From the NCBI RefSeq assembly GCF_015679325.1, contig NZ_JADPVI010000001.1, positions 496,001 through 560,000 of the forward strand: 64,000 bases of DNA, written 5' to 3'. The notes under the pieces were generated by a model, which did not search any database, was not told where the DNA came from, and was given only the letters and a program-made list of their open reading frames with translations. The number at the start of each line of letters is the position of its first letter. Position 1 is the first letter of the stretch. Shown here one piece after another: positions 34,699 through 43,856 of this stretch. Source of the stretch: Kaistella gelatinilytica (GTDB lineage Bacteria; Bacteroidota; Bacteroidia; Flavobacteriales; Weeksellaceae). The position numbers were made by a program, and so were the translations under genes.

Positions 34699-37365
34699 TT
34701 ATTTTCTTTTTACAAAAATCATCTTATAAATTTCCAGCGTAACCAAAGGAACTAGACCCAGCAAAATTGCCATGATCCAGCCTTTTGAGTCGGGCATATG
34801 AAGTTTAAAAGCGCTTCTTAAAACCGGAACAAAAAGCAACATTAACTGCAGGAAAAGTCCCAGTAAAATAGCTCCGTTTAAATAGTGGTTTCCAAAAATT
34901 TTGATCTGATAGAAAGGTTTTTTGCTGTTTCTTAATCCGAAAGAATAGAAAAGTTGTGCACATACCAATACCAAAAAAGCCAGCGTTCTCGCATTTTTAA
35001 CGACTTCCTCCGGAATATTTTTCATGAATGGAGTGTAACCGAGTTCGTAAAAGCCGTACCAAAAAGCAAAAATAGTTATGAGACCGATAAGGATCCCGCC
35101 GATTACCACATGAGTTCCGGCGCCGTGGGAAAAGAAATTTTCATTGGCATCTCTTGGTTTTTCCTGCATCACGTCAGGATCATCACCATCCATTCCGAGG
35201 GCGATTGCGGGCAAAGAATCCGTGAGTAGGTTGATCCATAAAAGTTGGGTCGCAATAAGTGGAGCCGGCCAGCCAAAAGCGATGGGCAGAAACATGGCCA
35301 AAACTTCGCCCAGATTACAGGTCAATAAAAAGATGACCGATTTTTTAATGTTCTGAAAAATATTTCTTCCCTGTTCTATGGCAACAACAATCGTAGAAAA
35401 ATTATCATCGGTGAGGATCATATCGGCGGCGTTTTTGGCCACATCGGTGCCGGTAATTCCCATTGCCACTCCAATATCTGCAATATGCAGCGAAGGTCCG
35501 TCATTCACGCCGTCACCGGTCATCGAAACAATGTTTTCGTTGGCCTGCAGCGCTTTTACGATCTGCACTTTATGTTGAGGAGAAACGCGGGCAAAAACTC
35601 GGTAGTTATTTACTTTTTCAATGAATTCATCCTCGCTGATTTCCTCCAGTTCTGGACCAGTGAGAACCTGGTCGATACTTTCCGCAACTTCCAGATCTTT
35701 TGCAATGGCGAAAGCGGTATTCTTGTGATCTCCAGTAATGATAATGGTTTTAATACCGGCATTTGCGGCAAGTCTTATCGAAGGTTTTACTTCTTCCCGT
35801 GCGGGATCGATCATTCCGACCAAACCGACGAGTACCAGATCTTTTTCCATTTCCTCCGGTTCTAAATTTTCATCTGCAGGTTTGAATGCTAAAACGAGGG
35901 TTCGTAAAGCATTATCAGACATTTTTATCGCTGCCTCACTGAAATTCTTAAGGTCTTCCTCGGTAATGGCTCTAATATCTCCTTTATCAAAAATATGAGT
36001 TGCTACTGTGCGCAGACTGCCCAGAGCACCTTTCGTAAAAACGCTGCAACCACTTTCAGATTTCACCAGAACCGACATCATTTTACGGTTGCTGTCGAAA
36101 GGATTTTCTCCGATACGTGTATATTTCTGACCTAAGATTTTGCGGTCGAGTCCGAGTTGATCACCCAGAACAAGCAGGGCAATTTCGGTAGGATCTCCTG
36201 TTGCTTCTTCGTTTTCTAGCGTTGCGTCGGAGCAGAGAATCATTCCTTCAGACAGTAATTTTGCCGATTCAGAAATGGTGGTGTTTTCTGTTTCATCCAA
36301 TACTATTAAACCGTCTGAGGTAAAGATTTGAGTCACGGTCATTTTATTCATCGTCAAAGTTCCGGTTTTATCGGAGCAGATAATGTTGACGGATCCTAAA
36401 GTTTCTACAGCAGGAAGTTTTCGGATAATCGCGTTTTTGCGGGACATGGCGGTAACTCCTATAGAAAGGACAACGGCGACAATTGCAGCCAGACCTTCCG
36501 GAATGGAAGCAACAGCAAGTGAGACTGAAATCAGGAACATCTCCGCCAGATCGCGCCCCTGAAGCCAGGAAACTCCGAAGATCACAATACATATTCCGAC
36601 CGCAATTTTTCCGAGTGATTTTCCGAGTTCGCTGAGTTTCTTTTCTAATGGTGTTTTAATGTTGGAGTCGGTATCCAGTAAATCTGCAATCTTTCCGACT
36701 TCGGTGGTCATTCCAGTATCGACTACAATTCCTAAACCTCTTCCGGCAGTGACAATGGTCGACATAAAGGCCATGTTTTCAATTTCCGCCAGCGGCATTT
36801 TGATGTTCTCAAAAACGCTTTCTGCTTTTTTATGAACGGGCAGAGATTCTCCGGTTAAAGATGATTCTTCAATCTGAAGGTTTACGGTTTCCAAAAGACG
36901 TAAATCTGCGGGAATAATTCGGCCTGCGTCTAAAATAACAAGGTCGCCCGGTACCAATTCGGCACTGTCGATTTCTTTGGTTCGTCCCTCACGTTTTACA
37001 ACAGCTTTCGGGGAAGACATTTTCAGAAGCGCGTCGATCGCCTTTCCGGCTTTCACTTCCTGATAGGTTCCAATGGCGGCATTAAGAAAAATAACGAGCG
37101 TAATAATCACGGAATCTATATATTCTCCCATGAAAGCGGTGATGATCACGGCTGCGAAAAGTACAAAGATGAGCCAGTCATTTAGTTGAGAAAAGACAAT
37201 TTTTAAAAGAGATTTTTTCTTTTTGCCTTCCAAAATATTTGCGCCAAAATGTTCTTTTCTTTTCCGCGCTTCCTCTTCAGAAAGTCCTGTGTCTGCTTCC
37301 ACTGAAAGCAGCGTTAAAGTTTCGGGAACAGACTTGGTAAACCAGTGTTTTATTTTTTTATCCAT
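34699..37365 (-). CDS. Calcium-type P-type ATPase (P2)
   Basis: An 888-residue cation pump of the inner membrane. Visible landmarks are the N-terminal cation-ATPase domain (HWFTKSVPETL), TGES at 171-174 (actuator), PEGL at 289-292 (helix 4 ion site, as in Ca2+ and Na+/K+-type pumps), the phosphorylated Asp332 in CSDKTGTLTMNK, and GDGVNDGPSL in the P domain. PEGL rather than CPC excludes heavy-metal pumps. The likely substrate is Ca2+, not proven. It stands alone, bracketed by dispersed repeats. Confidence 0.92.
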   Translation of the reverse strand: MDKKIKHWFTKSVPETLTLLSVEADTGLSEEEARKRKEHFGANILEGKKKKSLLKIVFSQLNDWLIFVLFAAVIITAFMGEYIDSVIITLVIFLNAAIGTYQEVKAGKAIDALLKMSSPKAVVKREGRTKEIDSAELVPGDLVILDAGRIIPADLRLLETVNLQIEESSLTGESLPVHKKAESVFENIKMPLAEIENMAFMSTIVTAGRGLGIVVDTGMTTEVGKIADLLDTDSNIKTPLEKKLSELGKSLGKIAVGICIVIFGVSWLQGRDLAEMFLISVSLAVASIPEGLAAIVAVVLSIGVTAMSRKNAIIRKLPAVETLGSVNIICSDKTGTLTMNKMTVTQIFTSDGLIVLDETENTTISESAKLLSEGMILCSDATLENEEATGDPTEIALLVLGDQLGLDRKILGQKYTRIGENPFDSNRKMMSVLVKSESGCSVFTKGALGSLRTVATHIFDKGDIRAITEEDLKNFSEAAIKMSDNALRTLVLAFKPADENLEPEEMEKDLVLVGLVGMIDPAREEVKPSIRLAANAGIKTIIITGDHKNTAFAIAKDLEVAESIDQVLTGPELEEISEDEFIEKVNNYRVFARVSPQHKVQIVKALQANENIVSMTGDGVNDGPSLHIADIGVAMGITGTDVAKNAADMILTDDNFSTIVVAIEQGRNIFQNIKKSVIFLLTCNLGEVLAMFLPIAFGWPAPLIATQLLWINLLTDSLPAIALGMDGDDPDVMQEKPRDANENFFSHGAGTHVVIGGILIGLITIFAFWYGFYELGYTPFMKNIPEEVVKNARTLAFLVLVCAQLFYSFGLRNSKKPFYQIKIFGNHYLNGAILLGLFLQLMLLFVPVLRSAFKLHMPDSKGWIMAILLGLVPLVTLEIYKMIFVKRK

Positions 37366-37549
37366 AAGGAAAATTATCGTTAGAAATGGGTAAGTGCAAA
37401 TTACCGATTTACAGGGAAATTTCAGATAAATATTGTAGTGAAATTTGAAAAAAAGCGATAGGGAAAAAGAGAGGAGAAAAGAAACTAGATATTGGATTAT
37501 TTTAAAAAATCTTTTGAATAGTTTTTATGGGGTGATTGAAGTTCCTGTA

Positions 37550-37580
37550 GTCGTCACGGATTGCAAATCGGCGACATCGG
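37550..37580. repeat. Dispersed repeat, copy B
   Basis: GTCGTCACGG followed by ATTGCAAATCGGCGACATCGG. It lies 11 bp before the 21-bp tandem array. A degenerate third copy is at 38204-38220. Confidence 0.75.
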
Positions 37581-37591
37581 ATTTATATATC

Positions 37592-37717
37592 TAAGATAAC
37601 AATAAATATATTTAAGATAACAATAGATATGTTTAAGATAAAAATCAATATGTTTAAGATGTCAATAGTTATGTCTAAGACATCAATAAGAATATTTAAG
37701 ATAACAATTAATTTAGT
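37592..37717. repeat. Tandem array, six units of exactly 21 bp
   Basis: Units start at 37592, 37613, 37634, 37655, 37676 and 37697. The consensus is TAAGATAACAATA followed by GATATGTT. Conserved positions are TAAGA and CAAT/AAAT. A seventh, decayed unit may follow at 37718-37738. The spacing equals two DNA turns. There are no unique spacers, so this is not a CRISPR array. Confidence 0.9.
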
Positions 37718-37865
37718 TTAGGTATCAAAATAAGGTTTTGTAAGCAAAATTTTTTAATTTTATATTTCTTATTCGATATGATAACAATGATATTCTATTA
37801 TTATTTTCCTAAAATTGAAGAAGATTAAGTCTTAAACTGACCTCAAAAACCAAAATTCAAATGTC

Positions 37866-38192
37866 ATGGGAACAAATCGAACCTATCTTCAACAAGGGAT
37901 TCATCCATATCCACACATCGGAAATTTAATTCGGCAAAAATTGAAAGAATTGAATATTACGAGTACCGAAGCTGCGCGCAGACTGGGCGTGAATTCTACC
38001 AATATGCATGCTTATTACAAAAATCCTTCGCTACAGTTTGGGATCATCTGGAAATTAAGTATTGCCATTAATTATGATCTGCTGTCTGATATTATGGATC
38101 ATTATCCCGAGAATTTCCCGAAAAAAATTGATCCCAGAATTGCGGAAATGGAAAAGGAACTGGAGATCTATAAGTCGCTTTTGAGAAGGTGA
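37866..38192 (+). CDS. Small HTH (XRE-like) DNA-binding protein
   Basis: A 108-residue protein with a Cro/C1-type helix-turn-helix at about 25-60 (LNITSTEAARRLGVNSTNMHAYYKN) and a C-terminal charged helix (AEMEKELEIYKSLL) that could dimerise. No ligand domain or protease is attached. Its nearest upstream features are the 21-bp array and an AT-rich leader, so the array is a possible target or its own control region. The target genes are unknown. Confidence 0.85.
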   Translation: MGTNRTYLQQGIHPYPHIGNLIRQKLKELNITSTEAARRLGVNSTNMHAYYKNPSLQFGIIWKLSIAINYDLLSDIMDHYPENFPKKIDPRIAEMEKELEIYKSLLRR

Positions 38193-38203
38193 GTTGTGAT
38201 TGA

Positions 38204-38220
38204 GGAATGCAAATCGTCGA
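38204..38220. repeat. Dispersed repeat, degenerate third copy
   Basis: GGAATGCAAATCGTCGA matches the core of copy B (GGATTGCAAATCGGCGA) at 15 of 17 positions. It lies just after the HTH stop codon. Confidence 0.5.
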
Positions 38221-38270
38221 AATTAAGTAACCGATGTTTTTAGAAAACAGAAATTTGTCTGCAATTAACT

Positions 38271-38303
38271 CAGTCAAGTTTCAAAGCCTTGACTGGATTT
38301 TTT
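38271..38303 (+). terminator. Intrinsic terminator downstream of the HTH gene
   Basis: An 8-bp stem CAGTCAAG/CTTGACTG with a 9-nt loop, followed by GATTTTTT. Confidence 0.75.
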
Positions 38304-38473
38304 AGATATCCCGTGAAAAAAAAAGATTGTGTCAGAATGGGAGAGTTATTATTTTAGCGCATGAAGATTTCTAGTTAATTACAATGTGTTTTTTTAATAA
38401 ACTAACAATTACTATTTATGCATTTTAAGCTATTGTATTGACTAGTATAAAATGGGCCTTATATGCGTTGAAT

Positions 38474-39736
38474 TTAATTTCCTGCACGAATTATTGAGAA
38501 TATTCTTTGGTGAAGAGTGGCTGTACCCTTGTCAACTTTCCACCGCACATTAATAGTTTCTCCTGCTGCTACTGTTACTATAGCTTGTAGTGGTACAGTG
38601 GTTCCCAGCAGAATAGTTCTTGATGATTCAAGCACCTCGACATTGTCTTTAAAAATACTATACATACTTGCGTTTGAGGTACTTCTGGTACCAGGGCCAT
38701 AAATCTCTCCTATAAGTCCAGCGAAAGCTGTGGGAATTCCGTTTGCAGTACCAACATCTCCTGTTATCGAACATCCCAAATCACAACCCGAAATAGCTCC
38801 ATCAGCAGTAAACATAGCAAATGAGTGGAGAGATCTAAAGTTGATTAATGAAGCGCCCGTAGTTACTTTAAGCACTGTCCCCGCCCCCATAGTTATTGCG
38901 CCCATGGTAGAAAGTAATCTACCATTATGTGTAGTATGAGCACCCAAAGCAATAGCAGCATTTGAAATTAGAGTTCCCTTCATTGTAGTAGGATCAGCAG
39001 TTGACATTGCTCCCCCACAGACCCAAAAAATATTGCAGGCGCGAGCTCCGTTAATTAAATCTACTTTACTACTGACTCCAGTCGTAAATGCTCCCGTACC
39101 TCTGATGATAAATAAGGCATTAGGGTCATTTTGCCCATCCAAAGTCACTGTTCCAGCAATTGAAGGTGCGCCAGCAACGTCGTAAACACCAGGAAGTAGA
39201 ATCTCGTTATTGCCAAAAACCAAACCGTGAGTAACGCCACCGGGGAAATTCATCAATTCAGTAAAAATGGCATGTACATCGAGAACGCCTTGTTGTGAGC
39301 TAAAGGTATAATTACTGTCGATCAACCCATTAAATAAAGTTAGGTATGTTCCTGCAGGTGGAGTAATACTCATACCACTTACAACTTCATATACTAAAGA
39401 GTTAGTTGTAACAACATCACCCTTTGTCACTGATTGAACTATAGCAGAACTTTGCCGACTTTTAATACCTTCCCAAGTAGGAAGGTCGGAAGTTCCGGTA
39501 TTGATTTGTCCATCATTTAATGTGCTGTTATAAATCATTAATCCTGAAGCTGGAAGTACAATGTTATCGCGTTGGATTGTGGTTAAACGTGGCATTAAGA
39601 GACCTTTGTCTTCAGAAAAAATCTCCAGAGCAGAAGAAGGATCTATAGTTGTCGTGTTAATCCCAATTTGAGCGTAGATACCTTTGGGAATCGAAATGGC
39701 AATGAACATCAGGAATAATTTTAAAATTAGTTTCAT
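38474..39736 (-). CDS. DUF3494 ice-binding-like secreted protein
   Basis: A 420-residue exported protein. A signal peptide ends near IYAQ (residue 23). Residues 24-90 form the Bacteroidota surface module with PSSALEIFSEDKGLLMPRLTT. A DUF3494 beta-solenoid domain follows (about 145-300), with ILLPGVYDV, LTLDGQNDPNALFIIRGTGAF and MKGTLISNAAIALG. Then come an ITGDVG-containing segment (about 305-345) and a C-terminal beta domain ending RWKVDKGTATLHQRIFSIIRAGN. DUF3494 proteins bind ice and restrain its growth in polar microbes and algae, though some members have no shown activity. No T9SS tail is present. It is followed on the minus strand by an AT-rich gap. Confidence 0.85.
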   Translation of the reverse strand: MKLILKLFLMFIAISIPKGIYAQIGINTTTIDPSSALEIFSEDKGLLMPRLTTIQRDNIVLPASGLMIYNSTLNDGQINTGTSDLPTWEGIKSRQSSAIVQSVTKGDVVTTNSLVYEVVSGMSITPPAGTYLTLFNGLIDSNYTFSSQQGVLDVHAIFTELMNFPGGVTHGLVFGNNEILLPGVYDVAGAPSIAGTVTLDGQNDPNALFIIRGTGAFTTGVSSKVDLINGARACNIFWVCGGAMSTADPTTMKGTLISNAAIALGAHTTHNGRLLSTMGAITMGAGTVLKVTTGASLINFRSLHSFAMFTADGAISGCDLGCSITGDVGTANGIPTAFAGLIGEIYGPGTRSTSNASMYSIFKDNVEVLESSRTILLGTTVPLQAIVTVAAGETINVRWKVDKGTATLHQRIFSIIRAGN

Positions 39737-40226
39737 GTAGTTGTTGTTAGTTTGATACTTTATATGTAATTAAATCAGCGAGAATAGTTGTGTATATGCT
39801 TGTTAAACTAAAATGAATGATCTGTAGTCACTTTTATCTGAAATAACATCCAGGTTAGCTTACGTTGCTTCCTTTTAAAAAATTATTACTTGAAATGATC
39901 AAAAAATACTGAAAGCATCATTTGAATAATAGTTTACAAATCGAAAAATGATAGGAATTTGGGAGGCAATCTCAGAGAAAAATGCAGCAGGTTGCAAGCA
40001 GTTTAAATAGCTTGTTTTGTCGGGATAGTACAGATTGTTCTATTGCATCAAAGATACAATTTTTTATTACATGCTATTCAGTTGTTTTATAAAGGTACTT
40101 ATAGATAAAAATAATTTTGGTAAATTTCTCCACATAAATGTTACGAATAGTAATTAAAACAAATTGCGACTTAATATTAAAATAATTAATACTATTAATG
40201 ATTTACAATCCATGCCTATCATTTCT
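39737..40226. other. 490-bp AT-rich intergenic region
   Basis: Lies upstream of the ice-binding gene and should carry its promoter, but no clear TAnnTTTG box was found. No gene or repeat seen. Confidence 0.5.
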
Positions 40227-40261
40227 AAAAAAAAAGAACGCCCTGATTTCTCAGAGCGTTC
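40227..40261 (-). terminator. Terminator of the marR-fad operon
   Basis: On the minus strand: an 11-bp stem GAACGCTCTGA/TCAGGGCGTTC (one G-U) with a GAAA tetraloop, then a run of T. It lies 22 bp after the fadE stop. Confidence 0.93.
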
Positions 40262-40282
40262 AAACCACATATCAAACTATTT

Positions 40283-42073
40283 CTAGTAAGATCCTTTTTC
40301 CACGAAATGGGCTGCAACTTTTTCAGTTAAGGCAACTACATTTGGCATATTGGTGTATTTTGTAAATCTGCGTAATCCAGAAAGCATCATGCGCTGTTCG
40401 TCGCCTTCTGCAAAGGATACGATTCCTTCTTTCGCGGCAGTGGTAATTGCTTCCACGGCTTTGTAAAGATTTAATCTCGCCATTGCTGCTTCTACAGAAT
40501 CGGTATCGAAATGTTTTTCTGCTCTTAAAACTGCAGATTCTGCCATATAGATCTGGTTCAGAATTTCAGAAGCATTTAATAAAAGATGCTGCTGTTTTTC
40601 GATTTCCATCATGTATTTCTGAAGCGCGGCTCCGGCAACCATTAAGAATACTTTCTTCAAGTTGTGAAGTAGGGCTTTTTCTTCAGACATATATTCTGAA
40701 TAATCAGGAACTTCAAAAGATGGAATTCCCATCAATTCTTTTCCGATTGCCATGGCTGGTTTCAATAGGTCAAGTTCACCTTTCATGGTTTTCTTGATCA
40801 ACATTCCTACAGCAAGAAGTCGGTTAATTTCGTTGGTTCCTTCATAGATTCTACCGATACGGGCATCTCTCCAGGGTGCTTCCATTGGCGCATCTTCGGA
40901 GAATCCCATTCCACCGTAAATCTGAAGTCCTTCATCTGCGGTGCGTTGCGTTAAGTCTGAAACATACACTTTTAGAATTGAACATTCCACGGCATATTCT
41001 GCCAAAGCATTTAATTCTGCGTCTGCATGAGACATTCCACCTGAAATGAATTCCTCGATTTTATCTTCTACATTTTTCGCTGCTCTGTAAGAACCTGCTT
41101 CTGAAACGAAAATACCTGTTGCCATTTCAGCAATTTTTTTACGGATCGCACCAAAAGTAGAAATCGAAACGCCGAACTGTTTTCTTTCGTTGGCATATTT
41201 AATCGCTAAACCTGTAAGTCTTCTTTGTCCGTCAATGTTTGCTGCGGCTAATTTAATACGACCGGCATTCAAAGCGTTCAAAGCGATTTTGAATCCGTTG
41301 TTTCTTTCTCCTAAAAGATTTTCCACCGGAATTTTCATATCATTAAAGAAAACCTGACGGGTAGAAGAGGAGCGAATTCCTAATTTGTGTTCTTCTTCGC
41401 CCATCGTCATGCTATTTGGATCTTCCAGTTCGGAACGGTTGATCACAAATGCAGTGATGTTTTTATCATCTCCAATTCTTGCAAAAAGGGTGAAAGTCTC
41501 TGCAAATCCTGCATTCGAAATCCACATTTTCTGACCATTGATGATGTAATGTTTTCCGTCTTCTGAAAGAACGGCTCTTGTTTTCCCGGAGTTCGCATCG
41601 GAACCTGCATCAGGCTCTGTCAAACAGTACGCACCGAATTTTTCACCTGTTGCTAAAGCGGGAAGGTATTTTTGTTTTTGCGCTTCAGTTCCATAAAGTA
41701 GGATAGGAAGTGTACCAATTCCGGTGTGCGCACCGTACGCAGTTGCCAGGGAACCATTTCCTCCGGAAACCATGTCACAAGCAAGCATCGTACTCACGAA
41801 TCCCATTCCAAGACCGCCGTATTCTTCCGGAACCGCAATTCCTAAAGATCCAAGTTCGCCCAGTTTTCTCATGGTTTCTTCGGTCAACGCGTAGTCTTTT
41901 TTCTCGAAACGCTCTCTATTCGGGATCACCTCGCGATCCATAAATTCTGTTAAAGATTCACGAAGCATTTTTTGCTCATCTGTCAGTTCTTCAAGACTGA
42001 ATAGTTCTGCTGCAGGAATATCTTTGATGATGAATTCACCGCCTTTTAGTGTTGTTTTTGTTGTATCGCTCAT
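40283..42073 (-). CDS. fadE: Acyl-CoA dehydrogenase, FadE type
   Basis: A 596-residue flavoenzyme catalysing the first beta-oxidation step, acyl-CoA to trans-2-enoyl-CoA, passing electrons to ETF. Signatures are YGAHTGIGTLPI, CLTEPDAGSDA and YEGTNEINRLL near 425-435; the extra C-terminal helical domain gives the length of the B. subtilis FadE type. ATG 42073 (MSDTTK) is preferred to the start 11 codons upstream because the extra residues are unlike the family. Last gene of the operon, 19 bp after fadA. Confidence 0.92.
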   Translation of the reverse strand: MSDTTKTTLKGGEFIIKDIPAAELFSLEELTDEQKMLRESLTEFMDREVIPNRERFEKKDYALTEETMRKLGELGSLGIAVPEEYGGLGMGFVSTMLACDMVSGGNGSLATAYGAHTGIGTLPILLYGTEAQKQKYLPALATGEKFGAYCLTEPDAGSDANSGKTRAVLSEDGKHYIINGQKMWISNAGFAETFTLFARIGDDKNITAFVINRSELEDPNSMTMGEEEHKLGIRSSSTRQVFFNDMKIPVENLLGERNNGFKIALNALNAGRIKLAAANIDGQRRLTGLAIKYANERKQFGVSISTFGAIRKKIAEMATGIFVSEAGSYRAAKNVEDKIEEFISGGMSHADAELNALAEYAVECSILKVYVSDLTQRTADEGLQIYGGMGFSEDAPMEAPWRDARIGRIYEGTNEINRLLAVGMLIKKTMKGELDLLKPAMAIGKELMGIPSFEVPDYSEYMSEEKALLHNLKKVFLMVAGAALQKYMMEIEKQQHLLLNASEILNQIYMAESAVLRAEKHFDTDSVEAAMARLNLYKAVEAITTAAKEGIVSFAEGDEQRMMLSGLRRFTKYTNMPNVVALTEKVAAHFVEKGSY

Positions 42074-42092
42074 GATGTTAATTTTTTTAATT

Positions 42093-43277
42093 TTAAAGAA
42101 GTTCAAAAATCGAGGCTGCTCCCTGTCCCGTTCCTACGCACATTGTTACCATTCCGTATTTCATGTTGCCGCGTTTTTTCATTTCGTCTAGCAATTGAAC
42201 AGTTAATTTTGTTCCGGTACACCCAAGTGGATGTCCGAGTGCGATGGCACCACCATTAACGTTTAAGATATCTGGATTAAGATTCAATTCTTTTTTCAAA
42301 GCCACCGATTGAGAAGCAAAGGCTTCATTCAATTCAATTAAATCGATGTCTTTTAATTCTAAACCGGCTTGTTTTAATGCTTTAGGAACGGCGTATAATG
42401 GACCCATTCCCATAATTCTTGGCTCTAAACCTGCTGCCGCGTACGCTGCTAATCTTGCTTCCGGTTCCAAACCTAATTCTTTCACCATTTCTTCCGACAT
42501 TACAATTACGAACGCCGCACCGTCACTCATTTGAGAGGAGTTTCCTGCCGTTACAGATCCGCCATTTGCAAAAACAGGACGTAATTTTGCCAAACCTTCT
42601 AAACTCGTATCTTTTCTTGGACCTTCATCCACTGTAAAGTCGTATTTCTTGGTCTGCATTTTCTGGTTCTCGTCCAGGTAATTGTATTCTACCGGAATCG
42701 GAACGATCTGATCTTTAAATCGGCCAGTTTCATTTGCTTTTAAGGCTTTTTGGTGAGATTCAAAAGAGAACTGATCCTGCTCTTCGCGGGAAATTTTAAA
42801 TTGATTTGCCACTTCTTCCGCCGTGTAACCCATTCCCCAATAATAATCAGGATTGGATTTTGCCATATCGCTTTCCGGAACGGGTTTGTAACCACCCATC
42901 GGAATGTAAGACATCGATTCTGTTCCACCTGCGATAATACAATCAGCCATTCCTGCCTGAATTTTCGCAGAAGCAATAGCAATCGCTTCAGATCCGGAAG
43001 CGCAATATCTGTTCACCGTAACACCCGGAACTTGATCGGTATTTAATCCCATTAATGAAATTAAACGCGCCACGTTCAAACCTTGTTCTGCTTCTGGCAT
43101 TGCATTACCAACGATTAAATCGTCGATTCTGTTTTTATCCAATTGCGGCACTGCTTCCATTAATTTTTCAATGACGGTTGCTGCCATGACATCGGGACGC
43201 GTAAAGCGAAGTGAACCTTTCGGGGCTTTTCCTACTGCGGTTCTAAACCCTTTAATTATATATGCTTGTTTTGACAT
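42093..43277 (-). CDS. fadA: Acetyl-CoA C-acyltransferase (3-ketoacyl-CoA thiolase)
   Basis: A 394-residue thiolase that cleaves 3-ketoacyl-CoA with CoA in the last beta-oxidation step. The nucleophile Cys92 lies in NRYCASGSEA (89-98), and the second set of active-site residues in NEAFASQ, GGAIALGHPLG and the C-terminal CVGTGQGAA. Length is normal. It lies between fadN and fadE, but 651 bp after fadN because of the inserted transposase gene. Confidence 0.94.
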   Translation of the reverse strand: MSKQAYIIKGFRTAVGKAPKGSLRFTRPDVMAATVIEKLMEAVPQLDKNRIDDLIVGNAMPEAEQGLNVARLISLMGLNTDQVPGVTVNRYCASGSEAIAIASAKIQAGMADCIIAGGTESMSYIPMGGYKPVPESDMAKSNPDYYWGMGYTAEEVANQFKISREEQDQFSFESHQKALKANETGRFKDQIVPIPVEYNYLDENQKMQTKKYDFTVDEGPRKDTSLEGLAKLRPVFANGGSVTAGNSSQMSDGAAFVIVMSEEMVKELGLEPEARLAAYAAAGLEPRIMGMGPLYAVPKALKQAGLELKDIDLIELNEAFASQSVALKKELNLNPDILNVNGGAIALGHPLGCTGTKLTVQLLDEMKKRGNMKYGMVTMCVGTGQGAASIFELL

Positions 43278-43349
43278 TTTTTAAATTTTATAATTAATAC
43301 CTCGGAGAGGTTTTCTGTTAATTGCCTTTTTTATTAATGTATTTTTTGA

Positions 43350-43394
43350 GCTCCGTAGGAGCGACCTTTTAATCGATGGAGCGACCTGTTAATC
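43350..43394 (-). repeat. Downstream hairpin repeats of the IS200-like element
   Basis: The hairpin GCTCC-GTA-GGAGC (43350-43362) is followed by GACCT. A second, decayed unit (GGAGCGACCTGTTAAT, 43378-43393) runs into the transposase stop codon at 43389. These are inverted relative to the copies at 43857-43923. Confidence 0.8.
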
Positions 43395-43856
43395 TTCAAT
43401 CCAGTCGAATAAATATTTTTGATCATATTCAATTTCAAATTTTTCTAGAAGACCCAAATATTCTTCTTTGAATTTTTTCTTCTTATGATGTTCTTCCTGA
43501 TTCAAAATATATTTCACCACAGAATCTACACCGCTTTTTGAGTATGAAAATGCTCCATAACCTTCCTGCCAATTAAATTTCCCGTTGATCCAATTTTTAT
43601 CATTAATGAATTTTGAAGAACCTGCTTTGATATCTCGAACTAAATCAGAAATCAAAATGGTTGGACCGATACTAACCAGAATATGAACGTGATCTGGCAT
43701 TGCAAAAACGGCAAATAATTTCTGACCTCGATTGGTAACAATACCTGTAATAAATTTATGCAATTCTTCTCTGTTCTCTTTTGCAAGAAGGTTTTGTCTG
43801 CCTTTCACTGCGAAAACAATTTGAATGTAAATTTGTGTATAGGTGTTTGCCATCAT
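43389..43856 (-). CDS. IS200/RAYT-like Y1 transposase
   Basis: A 155-residue HUH single-strand transposase. The HUH motif is in MPDHVHILV (about 53-61) and the catalytic tyrosine in EGYGAFSYS (about 97-105). It is flanked on both sides by small hairpins with 5-bp stems and a TAC/GTA loop next to GGTC/GACC, in inverted order. This is the layout of REP-associated tyrosine transposases, domesticated enzymes that move or keep up dispersed hairpin repeats. The frame is intact and lies in operon direction between fadN and fadA. IS200-type would be an alternative label; no tnpB or omegaRNA is present. Confidence 0.88.
   Translation of the reverse strand: MMANTYTQIYIQIVFAVKGRQNLLAKENREELHKFITGIVTNRGQKLFAVFAMPDHVHILVSIGPTILISDLVRDIKAGSSKFINDKNWINGKFNWQEGYGAFSYSKSGVDSVVKYILNQEEHHKKKKFKEEYLGLLEKFEIEYDQKYLFDWIED

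Larger units (their letters stand above)
37366..37865. other. 500-bp intergenic region with tandem array and repeat copy B
   Basis: Contains dispersed repeat copy B, the 21-bp tandem array and AT-rich DNA before the HTH gene. No additional gene is supported. Confidence 0.6.

Noticed and set aside
37592-37717. 21-bp array as a CRISPR array or as a coding repeat (seven-residue units KITIDMF)
   Set aside because: Units are contiguous without spacers, and the only open frame through them has no start codon before the array and a stop just upstream (TAG 37548-37550).
38474-39736. Circularly permuted DUF3494 domain
   Set aside because: An ITGDVG segment follows rather than precedes the solenoid, but I recall the same order with the same C-terminal beta module in other Bacteroidota proteins, so it is probably a second partial module.
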